Positions 36,700-45,364 of a stretch of DNA of 64,000 bases are shown here, piece by piece (within the stretch, counting starts at the first letter, position 1; each line of letters starts with the position of its first letter). Under the pieces are notes generated by a model, which saw nothing but the letters and a program-made list of their open reading frames with translations, made no database searches and was not told the origin of the DNA. Both the position numbers and the translations under genes were made by a program. Source of the stretch: Sphingomonas cavernae. Its GTDB lineage: Bacteria; Pseudomonadota; Alphaproteobacteria; Sphingomonadales; Sphingomonadaceae. The DNA is taken from assembly GCF_003590775.1 (NCBI RefSeq), contig NZ_QYUM01000002.1, forward strand, positions 248,001-312,000, given 5' to 3'.

Positions 36700-37778
36700 T
36701 GGCCGATCCGCTCAAGACATTGCTGACCGAACGGCTCGGCTGCCGCCTGCCCGTGATCCAGACCGCGATGGGCTGGATCGCGACACCGGGGCTGGTGATC
36801 GCGTCGAGCGAGGCGGGCGCCTTCGGCTTCCTCGCGGGCGCGGTGATGCAGCCCGCCGAGCTGGAGGCCGCGACCCTGCGCGTCAAGCAGGGGACGAAGC
36901 AGCCCTTCGGCGTCAATTTCCACATGTTCCAGCCCGGCGCGGCGGAGATCGTCGAGATCATCCTGAAGCACCGCGATCAGGTGCGCGCGGTGAGCTTCGG
37001 GCGCGGGCCCGACGCGAAGATGATCGGCCGATTCAAGGATGCAGGCATCCTCTGCATCCCCACCGTCGGCGCGGTCAAGCATGCGCAGAAGATGGTGCAA
37101 TTGGGCGTCGACATGGTGACCGTGCAGGGCGGCGAAGGCGGCGGACATACCGGCTCGGTCGCATCGACGATCCTGCTCCCGCAGGTGCTCGACAGCGTGA
37201 AGGTGCCCGTGATCGCCGCGGGCGGTTTCGGCGACGGGCGCGGGCTTGCGGCGGCGCTGGCGTTTGGCGCGGTCGGCATCGCGATGGGCACGCGCTTCCT
37301 GATGACGCGCGAAAGCCCGATCCCCGACATTACGAAGGCGCGCTATGTGAAGGCGGGCACCGACGACATCCTCGTCTCGACCAAGGTCGACGGCCTGCCG
37401 CAGCGCATGATCAAGAACGCGCTGCTCAACAAGATCGAGCGCTCGACCGGGCTCGGCATCTGGCGCCGCGCGATCGAGAGCGGGCTGCAGATGAAGCGCC
37501 AGACGGGCGCCTCGTTCGGCGAACTGTTCAAGGCCGCCAGGGGCATGACCAGCCATGGCGGGCTCACGCTGCCGCAGGCGATGATGGCGGCCTCCGCGCC
37601 GATGCTCATCCAGAAGGCGGTGGTCGAGGGCGATCCCGATCACGGGCTGATGGCGACGGGGCTCGTCGCCGGCCGGCTCGACGATCTGCCGAGCTGCGCC
37701 GATCTCGTTTCCGGCATCGAGCGCGACGCGCGCGCGCGCCTCGCCGCCCTCTCCTCTTCTCCGCAAACGGTGGCCTGA
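36699..37778 (+). CDS. ipdC: IpdC-like flavin-dependent reductase (nitronate monooxygenase family)
   Basis: 359 residues. Family: FMN-dependent TIM barrel of the 2-nitropropane dioxygenase / nitronate monooxygenase type. In the HIP pathway IpdC acts on a CoA thioester before D-ring opening. Seen: LPVIQTAMGWIATPGLVIAS, HTGSVASTILLPQVLD, VPVIAAGGFGDGRGLAAALAFGAVGIAMGTRFL (FMN phosphate site, read in parts). Its place between ipdAB and echA20 matches the KstR2-regulon order of actinobacteria and the scd genes of Comamonas. Starts on the last base of the previous stop codon. Confidence 0.88.
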   Translation: MADPLKTLLTERLGCRLPVIQTAMGWIATPGLVIASSEAGAFGFLAGAVMQPAELEAATLRVKQGTKQPFGVNFHMFQPGAAEIVEIILKHRDQVRAVSFGRGPDAKMIGRFKDAGILCIPTVGAVKHAQKMVQLGVDMVTVQGGEGGGHTGSVASTILLPQVLDSVKVPVIAAGGFGDGRGLAAALAFGAVGIAMGTRFLMTRESPIPDITKARYVKAGTDDILVSTKVDGLPQRMIKNALLNKIERSTGLGIWRRAIESGLQMKRQTGASFGELFKAARGMTSHGGLTLPQAMMAASAPMLIQKAVVEGDPDHGLMATGLVAGRLDDLPSCADLVSGIERDARARLAALSSSPQTVA

Positions 37779-37781
37779 ACC

Positions 37782-38531
37782 ATGCCGATCCATACCGAAA
37801 TCAAGGACCGCATCGCCGAGATCGTCTTCGACGTTCCGCCGGTCAACGCGTTCGACAGCGAAACCTGGAACAGCCTGCCCGCGATCATCCGCGCGGCGGG
37901 ATCCAACCCCGAGGTCAACGTCGTCCTCATCCGCGCCGAAGGCCGCGGCTTTTGCGGGGGCGTCGACATCAAGGAGATGCAGGCGCATCCCGAGCGCATC
38001 ACGCTGCTCAACCGCGGCAATTTCCTGACCTTCAAGGCGGTGCGCGAATGCGAGGTGCCCGTCGTCACCGCGGTCCACAAATTCGTGATCGGCGGCGGCA
38101 TCGGCATTTGCGGCGCGTCGGACACGATCATCGCCGCCGATGACGCCTATTTCTCGCTGCCCGAGGTCGATCGCGGCGCGATGGGCGGCGCTTCGCACCT
38201 CTCGCGGATGCTGCCGCTCCACAAGGTCCGCGCCGCCTTCTTCACCGGGGGCAATATTCCCGCCGAGGAAGCGTACCGGCTCGGCGCGGTCGAAAAGGTC
38301 GTGGCGCGCGAGGCGCTGGCCGAGGAAGCACGCGCCTTTGCGGGCGTGATCGCAGGCAAGTCGCGCAAGGCGCTCGTCCTCGCCAAGGAGGCGCTGAACG
38401 GCCTCGAGCCGCGCGATGTCGATCACGGCTATCGCTTCGAACAGGGATTCACCCTCGAAATGTACATGCACGAAGACAGCCAGAAGGCCCGCGACGCCTT
38501 TGTCGAAACGGGCAAGGCGGCCAAATTCTGA
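37782..38531 (+). CDS. echA20: EchA20-like enoyl-CoA hydratase family hydrolase (steroid D-ring opening)
   Basis: 249 residues. Crotonase-fold protein. In M. tuberculosis EchA20 hydrolyses the D ring of HIEC-CoA. Seen: DVPPVNAFDSETWNSL, RAEGRGFCGGVDIKEMQ, GGGIGICGASDTIIA and the LPEVDRGAMGGASHLSRMLP segment; the RGFxxGVDIKEMQ and GA.HLSR.P patterns are characteristic of EchA20 rather than general crotonases. Start 3 bp after ipdC; its TGA overlaps the next ATG by one base. Confidence 0.85.
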   Translation: MPIHTEIKDRIAEIVFDVPPVNAFDSETWNSLPAIIRAAGSNPEVNVVLIRAEGRGFCGGVDIKEMQAHPERITLLNRGNFLTFKAVRECEVPVVTAVHKFVIGGGIGICGASDTIIAADDAYFSLPEVDRGAMGGASHLSRMLPLHKVRAAFFTGGNIPAEEAYRLGAVEKVVAREALAEEARAFAGVIAGKSRKALVLAKEALNGLEPRDVDHGYRFEQGFTLEMYMHEDSQKARDAFVETGKAAKF

Positions 38532-39682
38532 TGAATCTCGCCTATACCCCCGAACAACAGGCCTTCCGCGCCGAGGTGCGCGCGTGGATGAAGGCCAATG
38601 TCCCCAAGGAACCGCTCGTCACGCTCGAGCGCGAAGAGGGCTATCACCAGCATGTCGAATGGGAGCGCAAGCTCGCCAGCGGCAACTGGGGCATGGTCAC
38701 CTGGCCCGAGGCCTATGGCGGGCGCGGGCTCGACCTCATCCAGTGGCTGATCTTCGAAGAGGAATATTACCGCGCCGGCGCCCCCTTGCGCGCCAACCAG
38801 AACGGCATCTTCCTGCTCGGTCCCACGATCATGGAGTTCGGCACCGAGGAGCAGAAGGCGCGCTTCCTCACGCCCATGGCCAAGGGCGAGGTGATCTGGG
38901 CGCAGGCATGGTCCGAACCCAATGCGGGATCGGACATGGCCGCGATCACGTCGAAGGCGATCCGTGACGGCGATCATTACGTGATCTCGGGCCAGAAGAC
39001 CTGGTCGAGCCGCGCGAGCTTCGCCGACTGGGGCTTCGGCCTGTTCCGCACCGATGCAGAATCGAAGCGCCACAAGGGGCTAAGCTTCATCCTGTTCGAT
39101 CTGAACGCTCCCGGCGTGACGCGTCGTCCGATCCGCCAGCTCCACGGCGATCCGGGCTTTGCCGAACTGTTCTTCGACGAGGTCCGCGTGCCCGTCGAGA
39201 ACCGCATCGCGGGCGAAGGCGAAGGCTGGAATGTCGCGATGGCGACCGCGGGCTTCGAGCGCGGGCTGATGCTGCGTTCGCCCGCGCGCTTTCAGGCCGC
39301 CGCCGCGCGCCTCGTCGCGCTCTTTCGCCAGCATGAGGCCAAGGCCGCGCCCGCCGCGCGCGAACAGGTGATGCAGGCGTGGATGGACGCGCAGGCCTAT
39401 GCCTACAACACCTATGCCGTGGCCTCGAAGATCATGGCCGGGGGCCATATCGGCGCCGAAGCGAGCCTCAACAAGATCTTCTGGTCCGAACTCGACCGCG
39501 CCGCGCATCGCACCGCGATGCAGCTCTTGGGCGCTTCGGCCGAGCTGCGGCACTTCGATGGCGGCCAGCTCAACGCGTGGCTCGAGGGTTATATCTTCTC
39601 GCTCTCGGGCCCGATCTACGCCGGATCGAACGAGATCCAGCGCAACATCATCGCCGAGCGCCTGCTCGGCCTGCCGAGGTAA
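38531..39682 (+). CDS. Acyl-CoA dehydrogenase, large subunit of a heteromeric FadE pair
   Basis: 383-residue FAD flavoprotein. Seen: WAQAWSEPNAGSDMA (FAD and substrate contacts), GQKTWSSRASFADWG, and the C-terminal GPIYAGSNEIQRNIIAERLLGLPR (read in parts), as in long subunits of alpha2beta2 steroid acyl-CoA dehydrogenases. The next gene, 6 bp away, is a small-type subunit, so the two probably form one enzyme acting on a C/D-ring-derived CoA ester (FadE31/32-like). Exact step not assignable by sequence alone. Confidence 0.87.
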   Translation: MNLAYTPEQQAFRAEVRAWMKANVPKEPLVTLEREEGYHQHVEWERKLASGNWGMVTWPEAYGGRGLDLIQWLIFEEEYYRAGAPLRANQNGIFLLGPTIMEFGTEEQKARFLTPMAKGEVIWAQAWSEPNAGSDMAAITSKAIRDGDHYVISGQKTWSSRASFADWGFGLFRTDAESKRHKGLSFILFDLNAPGVTRRPIRQLHGDPGFAELFFDEVRVPVENRIAGEGEGWNVAMATAGFERGLMLRSPARFQAAAARLVALFRQHEAKAAPAAREQVMQAWMDAQAYAYNTYAVASKIMAGGHIGAEASLNKIFWSELDRAAHRTAMQLLGASAELRHFDGGQLNAWLEGYIFSLSGPIYAGSNEIQRNIIAERLLGLPR

Positions 39683-39688
39683 GCGGCC

Positions 39689-40762
39689 ATGGACTTCACG
39701 GTTTCCGAAGATCAGGCGACGCTTACACAGGGCGTGCGCGATTATCTGGCGGGCGTCCATACGCCCGAGGTTCTGCGCGAACTCGACGTCAGCGAAGGCC
39801 GCCGCTCCGCCGCCATCTGGCAGGGGCTCGTCGAAATGGGCCTGCCCGGCCTGCTCGTCCCCGAGGCCGCGGGCGGGCTCGGCCTGTCGCTGCTCGACGG
39901 CGTGCTCATCGCTGCCGAACTCGGCCGCGCGGGCGTCGCCGAACCGATCGCCGACACCGCGCTGATCGCCGCCCCGCTGCTCGCCAAGGCGGGCGGGCAG
40001 GACGCGCTGCTCGGCGCGATCGCTTCGGGCGAAGCGAAGGTCGCGCTCCAGCATCCGCTCAATCCCTGGGTCGCCGATCTCGATGCGGCAACGCACCTGC
40101 TTTCGGTAAAAGATGAAGCCCTGATGCTCGCACAGCGAACCCCGGCGAAGGCCGGGGTCCAGGAGTCGTTGGGCGCTGGACCCCGGCCTTCGCCGGGGTA
40201 CTCCGAGGGTAAACCGCTCGACAGCGTCGACCCGCTCCGCCGCATCTTCGCGCCCGTCGCGGCCGAGGGCGTCGCGGTCGGATCGGCCGATGCACTCCTC
40301 GATCACGCCGCGCTGATCAGCGCCGCGCAGCTCGTCGGCATCGCCGATGCCATGCTCGCGCTCAGCACCGAATATGCGAAGAACCGCAACCAGTTCGGCC
40401 AGCCGATCGGCAGCTTTCAGGCGGTGAAACATCACCTCGCAACGGCGGTGGTGAAGATCGAGTTCGCCAAGCCCGTGCTCCAGCGCGCCGCAGTCGCGCT
40501 CGGCGAGGGCTCCGCGCACGCCGCGGTCCATGTCAGCCACGCCAAGATCGCCGCCACCGACGCCGCCTGGGCGATGGGCGAGACCGCGATCCAGGTCCAT
40601 GGCGCGATGGGCTATACCTATGAGGTCGACCTCCATTTCTGGATGAAGCGCTGCTGGGCGCTTTCCGGCGGCTGGGGCGACCGCGCCTTCCACCTTCGCC
40701 GCATCGACGCCGCCGTGATCGGCGGCAGCCTCCCGATCGGCCCCGGCCACACTTTCGCCTGA
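39689..40762 (+). CDS. Acyl-CoA dehydrogenase, small subunit, carrying an in-frame repeat insertion
   Basis: 357 residues, partner of the preceding gene. Seen: N-terminal DFTVSEDQATLTQGVRDYL, GLVEMGLPGLLVPEAAGGLG, the FAD-binding NQFGQPIGSFQAVKHHLA, and AIQVHGAMGYTYEVDLH. Between about residues 148 and 175 an extra stretch (RTPAKAGVQ...[11 protein letters not shown]) is the translation of the palindromic repeat at 40139-40199; family members lack it at this site, where an inter-domain loop lies. The frame stays open, so the protein may still fold. The gene is followed 9 bp later by the thiolase. Confidence 0.85.
   Translation: MDFTVSEDQATLTQGVRDYLAGVHTPEVLRELDVSEGRRSAAIWQGLVEMGLPGLLVPEAAGGLGLSLLDGVLIAAELGRAGVAEPIADTALIAAPLLAKAGGQDALLGAIASGEAKVALQHPLNPWVADLDAATHLLSVKDEALMLAQRTPAKAGVQESLGAGPRPSPGYSEGKPLDSVDPLRRIFAPVAAEGVAVGSADALLDHAALISAAQLVGIADAMLALSTEYAKNRNQFGQPIGSFQAVKHHLATAVVKIEFAKPVLQRAAVALGEGSAHAAVHVSHAKIAATDAAWAMGETAIQVHGAMGYTYEVDLHFWMKRCWALSGGWGDRAFHLRRIDAAVIGGSLPIGPGHTFA
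40139..40199. repeat. Palindromic CCCCGGCGAAGGCCGGGG element inserted in frame in an acyl-CoA dehydrogenase gene
   Basis: Perfect 24-bp arms (40139-40162 and 40176-40199) with a 13-base loop; same core as the intergenic repeat at 8393-8475. It encodes about residues 151-170 of the dehydrogenase and contributes the PAKAGVQ peptide. Confidence 0.93.
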
Positions 40763-40771
40763 GGAACCTCA

Positions 40772-41926
40772 ATGCCCGAAGCCTATATCATCGACGCGGT
40801 CCGCACCCCCATCGGGCGCAAGAAGGGCAGCCTCGCGCACGTCCACCCCGCCGATCTCGCCGCGCACCCGCTGAAGGTGCTCATTGAGCGCACAGGCATC
40901 GACGCCAATCTCGTCGACGACGTCGTCTGGGGTTGCTGCGACACGATCGGCCCGCAGGCGGGCGACATCGGCCGCACCGCATGGCTCGTCGCGGGCCTGC
41001 CCGAGCACGTCCCCGGCGTCACCATCGACCGGCAATGCGGCTCCTCGCAGCAGGCGATCCACTTCGCCGCACAGGGCGTGATGAGCGGCACGCAGGACCT
41101 CGTCGTCGCGGGCGGCAGCCAGGCGATGAACGCCATTCCGATCTCCGCGGCGATGTTCGCGGGCCAGCCCTATGGCTTCGATAGCCCTTTTATCGGAGCC
41201 AAGGGCTGGGACGCGCGCTACGGCACCGAGGAGATCAACCAGATCAAGTCGGCCGAGATGATCGCCAACAAATGGCAGATCAGCCGCGAGGCGATGGAAA
41301 CGTTCGCCACCGAGTCGCACCGCCGCGCGCAGGCCGCGATCGACAATGGCTGGTTCAGGAACGAAATCGCGCCCTTCAAAGGGCTTGAGCAGGACGAAAC
41401 CGTTCGCCCCGCGACGACGCCCGAGGGTCTGGCGACGCTCAAGACCGTCAATGAAGGCGGCGTTATCACCGCGGGCATTGCCAGCCAGAATTGCGACGGC
41501 GCGGCAGCACTGCTGATCGCGAGCGAAGCCGCGGTGAAGGCGCACGGCCTCAAGCCCCGCGCGCGCATCCACCACCTCTCGGTCCGCGCCGACAATCCGA
41601 TCTGGATGCTCACCGGCCCGATCGCCGCGACGAAGTACGCGCTCGAAAAGGCGGGCATGTCGGTCGACGACATCGACCTGTTCGAATGCAACGAGGCCTT
41701 CGCCTCAGTACCGATGGCGTGGATGCAGGAACTCGGCATCCCGCACGAAAAGGTCAATGTGCAGGGCGGCGCGATCGCGCTCGGCCACCCCATCGGCGCC
41801 ACCGGCGCGCGTCTCATGACCACGCTGCTCGGCGCGCTCGAGCGCACCGGCGGCCGCTACGGCCTTCAGACCATGTGCGAAGGCGGCGGCCAGGCCAACG
41901 TCACCATCATCGAAAGACTGTCATGA
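40772..41926 (+). CDS. fadA6: Thiolase, FadA6-like (steroid C/D-ring beta-oxidation)
   Basis: 384 residues. Cleaves a 3-oxoacyl-CoA using CoA. Seen: nucleophile Cys89 in DRQCGSSQQ, NEAFASV, GHPIGATGARL (His339) and second catalytic Cys369 in TMCEGGGQANV. In the KstR2 regulon the FadA6 thiolase completes breakdown of the HIP side chain or rings. The family is broad, and assignment to FadA6 rests mainly on its place in the ipd operon. A palindromic repeat follows at 41932. Confidence 0.88.
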   Translation: MPEAYIIDAVRTPIGRKKGSLAHVHPADLAAHPLKVLIERTGIDANLVDDVVWGCCDTIGPQAGDIGRTAWLVAGLPEHVPGVTIDRQCGSSQQAIHFAAQGVMSGTQDLVVAGGSQAMNAIPISAAMFAGQPYGFDSPFIGAKGWDARYGTEEINQIKSAEMIANKWQISREAMETFATESHRRAQAAIDNGWFRNEIAPFKGLEQDETVRPATTPEGLATLKTVNEGGVITAGIASQNCDGAAALLIASEAAVKAHGLKPRARIHHLSVRADNPIWMLTGPIAATKYALEKAGMSVDDIDLFECNEAFASVPMAWMQELGIPHEKVNVQGGAIALGHPIGATGARLMTTLLGALERTGGRYGLQTMCEGGGQANVTIIERLS

Positions 41927-41931
41927 ACACG

Positions 41932-42005
41932 CCGTTCGTCCCGAGCGAAGTCGAGGGACGTCAGGCACCGCGCGGGCGTGTCTCGACTGCGCTCGACACA
42001 AACGG
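41932..42005. repeat. Palindromic repeat between thiolase and SDR genes
   Basis: Arms of 27 bp (41932-41958 and 41979-42005) pair at 21 of 27 positions; they contain GAGCGAAGTCGAG / CTCGACTGCGCTC. It begins six bases after the thiolase stop and separates two genes of the ipd operon. Confidence 0.7.
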
Positions 42006-42028
42006 ACATTGTTGAAGGGTTGAACAGA

Positions 42029-42931
42029 ATGGGTATCTGCGACGGAAGGACCGTCATCATCACCGGCGCGGCGCGCGGGCTCGGGCGCTCCTATGCGCTC
42101 GCCTTCGCAGCCGAAGGCGCCAATGTCGTCGTCAACGATATCGGCACCAGCCTTTCGGGCGAGGGCCGCGATACTTCGGCGGCGGACAATGTCGTCGCCG
42201 AGATCAAGGCCGCGGGCGGCAACGCGATCGCCAATTATGAGGACATCACCGACTGGGATGCCGCCAAGCGCATCGTCGACGCCGCCGTGGAAGCGTTCGG
42301 CGACCTCCATGTCGTCGTCAACAATGCGGGCATTGTGCGCGACCGCATGTTCGTCTCGGCGACGCCCGAGGAATGGGACGCGACGATGCACGTCCATCTG
42401 CGCGGCCATTTCTGCGTCAGCCGCCACGCGGTCGATTACTGGCGCGCTAGCCAAAAGGCGGGCAAGCCCGTCGACGCGCGCATCATCAACACCACCAGCG
42501 GCGCGGGTCTGCAGGGTTCGATCGCGCAGGCGGCCTATTCGACGGCCAAGGGCGGCATCGCTGCGCTCACGCTGGTGCAGGCCGCCGAACTCGGCCGCTA
42601 TGGCATCACCTCGAACGCACTCGCCCCCGCCGCGCGCACGCGGATGACCGAGCAGGCCTTTGCCGACAAGATGGCCGCGGTCGACAATGGCTTCGACGCG
42701 CAGGATCCCGACAATATCGCGCCGACCGTCGTCTGGCTGGGCTCCGAGCAGTCGAAGCACGTCACCGGCTGCGTCTTCGAATTGGAGGGCGGCCGCATCA
42801 CGATCGAGGATGGCTGGAAGCTCGGGCCCACGGTCGACAAGCAGGCCAAATGGGCGCCTGCCGATGTCGGCGCGGCGGTCGACGAGTTGCTCGCGGTCCG
42901 CGCCGCACCGCGCAAGGTCTGGGGCACCTGA
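42029..42931 (+). CDS. SDR-family 3-hydroxyacyl-CoA/hydroxysteroid dehydrogenase (Rv3548c-like)
   Basis: 300 residues from the ATG at 42029. Seen: TGAARGLGRSYALAFAAEGANVVVND (read in parts), NNAGIVRDRMF and the catalytic YSTAKGG. The long loop after the GxxxGxG motif and the VVNDIG start are typical of the dehydrogenase domain of peroxisomal multifunctional enzyme type 2 (17-beta-HSD4). KstR2-regulon members encode such a dehydrogenase next to echA20. It would oxidise a 3-hydroxyacyl-CoA intermediate, handing product to the thiolase. Bounded on both sides by palindromic repeats, so its translation may be less tightly coupled. Confidence 0.8.
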   Translation: MGICDGRTVIITGAARGLGRSYALAFAAEGANVVVNDIGTSLSGEGRDTSAADNVVAEIKAAGGNAIANYEDITDWDAAKRIVDAAVEAFGDLHVVVNNAGIVRDRMFVSATPEEWDATMHVHLRGHFCVSRHAVDYWRASQKAGKPVDARIINTTSGAGLQGSIAQAAYSTAKGGIAALTLVQAAELGRYGITSNALAPAARTRMTEQAFADKMAAVDNGFDAQDPDNIAPTVVWLGSEQSKHVTGCVFELEGGRITIEDGWKLGPTVDKQAKWAPADVGAAVDELLAVRAAPRKVWGT

Positions 42932-42959
42932 GCCATGCATTTTTCCGCCACATCCGCTC

Positions 42960-43068
42960 CTCCTGAGGAGCCGCTGAGCCTGGCGAAGCGGCGTCTCGAA
43001 GGACGCACCGTACCTGATCCTTCGAGACGGGCCTTCGCCTTCGCTCAGTCCCTCCTCGGGATGAGCGG
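42960..43068. repeat. Two-armed palindromic repeat, family A, inside the ipd operon
   Basis: Same family as 5520-5627: left arm has CCTGAGGAGCCGCTGAGCC and GCGTCTCGAAGGA, right arm TCCTTCGAGACG and CCTCCTCGGGATGAGCGG. Lies in the 169-bp gap between the SDR and the next acyl-CoA dehydrogenase, and ends just before a possible start at 43074. Confidence 0.75.
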
Positions 43069-43100
43069 AGAGTATGAAACAACCAGCGGTGGGCTTTGAT

Positions 43101-44177
43101 ATGCACTTCGCCTTCACCGACGAACAGGTGATGATCGCCGAAACGGCGAAGGCATTCTTCGCGGAGAACGCGACGAGCGAGCGCACGCGCGCCGCGATGG
43201 CCGAGACAGGTGTCGACAGCGCGCTGTGGCAGGCCTTCACCGGCGAACTCGGGCTTGCCGGCGTCGCGATCCCCGAGAATTGCGGCGGCGTCGGGCTCGG
43301 CATGGTTGAGCTCGCGATTCTTGCCGAAGAGGCGGGGCGCAACACCGCCGCGCTGCCCTTCCTCGCCAGCCTCGGTCTCGCCGCGCCTGCGATTCTGGCG
43401 GGCGGAAGCGAAGAGCAGAAGGCGCGCCTTCTCCCCCGCCTGGCTTCGGGCGAACGGATCGCGAGCTTCGCGGTTGCCAGCGCCGACGGCACGCCCGGCG
43501 CGACGCTCAGCGACGGCACACTCACCGGCGCGGCGCTTCACGTCCCGCACGGCGGTACTGCCGACCTGTTCGTCGTCGCGGCCAGCAACGGCGTCGCGAT
43601 CGTCGATCGCGGCGCCCCCGGGCTCGGCGTCACGCCGCTCACCAGCATGGACCAGACACGCCCCTATGCGCGGCTCCACTTCGACGGCGTCGCCGCCGAG
43701 GCGCTCGCCGATCCGCGCGCCGCGGTCAGCGCCGCCTTCACCACCGGCTGGCTCGTCCTTGCCGCCGACGCGCTCGGCGGCGCGCAGGCCTGCCTGGACC
43801 GCACGGTCGCCTATACGCAGGAACGCGTCCAATTCGGCCGCGCGATCGGCAGCTTCCAGGCGGTCAAGCACCGCCTCGCCGACATGATGGTCGCGATCGA
43901 ACAGGCGCGCTCGGCGGTCTACTGGGCGGCGTGCGCGATCGACGAGGGATCGGACGAATCCGCCTTCGCGGTCCATGCCGCCAAGGCCTTTGCCTGCGAT
44001 ACCTACAGCCACTGCGCGGGCGAGATGATCCAGCTTCATGGCGGCATCGGCTTCACCTGGGAGCACGACGCGCACCTCTATTTCAAGCGCGCGCGCAGCA
44101 ATGCGAGCCTGCTCGGCACCCCCGACTGGCACCGCGAGCAGGTCGCACAACTCGCCGGACTGGATCAGGCCGCATGA
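43101..44177 (+). CDS. Acyl-CoA dehydrogenase, small subunit of a second heteromeric pair
   Basis: 358 residues from the ATG at 43101, where the usual N terminus (FAFTDEQVMIAETAKAFF) begins; the ATG at 43074 would add nine residues and touches the repeat. Seen: GLAGVAIPENCGGVGLG, VQFGRAIGSFQAVKHRLADM and IQLHGGIGFTWEHDAHLYFKR. The last codons overlap the next gene by 4 bp (ATGA). Together they likely form the dehydrogenase acting on HIP-CoA. Confidence 0.86.
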   Translation: MHFAFTDEQVMIAETAKAFFAENATSERTRAAMAETGVDSALWQAFTGELGLAGVAIPENCGGVGLGMVELAILAEEAGRNTAALPFLASLGLAAPAILAGGSEEQKARLLPRLASGERIASFAVASADGTPGATLSDGTLTGAALHVPHGGTADLFVVAASNGVAIVDRGAPGLGVTPLTSMDQTRPYARLHFDGVAAEALADPRAAVSAAFTTGWLVLAADALGGAQACLDRTVAYTQERVQFGRAIGSFQAVKHRLADMMVAIEQARSAVYWAACAIDEGSDESAFAVHAAKAFACDTYSHCAGEMIQLHGGIGFTWEHDAHLYFKRARSNASLLGTPDWHREQVAQLAGLDQAA

Positions 44178-45355
44178 AACTCGGATTTTCTCCTGAGGAA
44201 GAAGCTTTCCGCGCCGAAGCCGCTTCATGGCTCAAGGCCGAGCTGGAAGGCCCCTTCGCCGATGTGCGCGGGCGGACCAGCCTGACCGAAATGCCCGAAC
44301 GCCGGCGTGACTGGGAAAAACGGCTCGGCGAGGCGGGCTGGAGCTGCGTCGGCTGGCCCAAGGCCTATGGCGGACGTGACGCCACGCTCGCTCAACAGGT
44401 GATCTTCGCCGAGGAATATGCGCGCTGGGGCGCCCCGCCCCGGCTCAACCATATCGGCATCGAGCTTGCCGGCCCCACCATCCTTGCCTTCGGCACCGAG
44501 GCGCAGAAGGCGCGCCTCCTGCCCAAAATCGCGAAGGGCGAGGAGATCTGGTGCCAAGGCTATTCCGAACCCAATGCGGGTTCCGACCTCGCCAATGTCC
44601 GCACCAAGGCCTGGCGCGACGGCGACGACTGGGTGATCGAGGGGCAGAAGGTCTGGACCAGCCTCGCGCAATTCTCCGACTGGATCTTCGTCATCGCGCG
44701 CACCGAAGAAGGATCGAAGGGGCCAAAGGGCCTGTCCTTCCTGCTCGTCCCCGTCGACCAGAGCGGCGTCACCGTCCGCCCGATCCACCAGATCACGGGC
44801 GAGGCCGAGTTCAACGAGACCTTTTTCGATGGCGCGCGCACCGCGGCCGCCAACATCCTCGGCGAGCCCGGTGATGGCTGGAAGGTCGCGATGGGGCTGC
44901 TCGGCTTCGAACGCGGCGTCTCGACGCTCGCGCAGCAAATGGGATTCCGCAACGAACTCGACGCGGTGATCGCCGCGGCGCGCGCCAATGGCGAGGCGAA
45001 GAACCCGCTGATCCGCCAGCGCATCGCGAAAGCCGAGATCGGATTGAAACTGATGCGCTATGGCGCGCTGCGCATGCTGACCGATGCGGAGGGCGGCACG
45101 CTCAACCCCTCGGCGCTCACCTACAAGATCCAGTGGGCAACCTGGCGGCGCGATCTCGGCGAGCTCGCGATGGACGTGCTCGGGGTATCGGGAGAGACCG
45201 TCGAGGGCAGCGAATATGCCTTCCCCGTCCTCCCCAACCTGTTCCTCTACAGCCGCGCCGACACGATCTACGGCGGCACCAACGAGATCCAGCGCAACAT
45301 CATCGCCGAGCGCGCGCTCGGCCTTCCGCGCGAGCCGCGCGGCGATCTGAAATAG
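44174..45355 (+). CDS. fadE30: FadE30-like acyl-CoA dehydrogenase, large subunit (HIP-CoA dehydrogenation)
   Basis: 393 residues. FadE30 introduces the first double bond in the HIP-CoA side chain. Seen: LNHIGIELAGPTILAFGT, WCQGYSEPNAGSDLA, GQKVWTSLAQFSDW and the C-terminal YSRADTIYGGTNEIQRN. The WCQGYSEP and SLAxFSxW patterns and the adjacency to an ipdF homologue agree with FadE30. Start by ATGA overlap with the small-subunit gene; the ipdF gene follows 9 bp later. Confidence 0.82.
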   Translation: MKLGFSPEEEAFRAEAASWLKAELEGPFADVRGRTSLTEMPERRRDWEKRLGEAGWSCVGWPKAYGGRDATLAQQVIFAEEYARWGAPPRLNHIGIELAGPTILAFGTEAQKARLLPKIAKGEEIWCQGYSEPNAGSDLANVRTKAWRDGDDWVIEGQKVWTSLAQFSDWIFVIARTEEGSKGPKGLSFLLVPVDQSGVTVRPIHQITGEAEFNETFFDGARTAAANILGEPGDGWKVAMGLLGFERGVSTLAQQMGFRNELDAVIAAARANGEAKNPLIRQRIAKAEIGLKLMRYGALRMLTDAEGGTLNPSALTYKIQWATWRRDLGELAMDVLGVSGETVEGSEYAFPVLPNLFLYSRADTIYGGTNEIQRNIIAERALGLPREPRGDLK

Positions 45356-45364
45356 GAGACAGAC

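Noticed and set aside
36537-38471. 644-residue minus-strand open frame
   Set aside because: Antisense to ipdC and echA20, which have full family motifs. Long stop-free antisense frames are expected in high-GC DNA.
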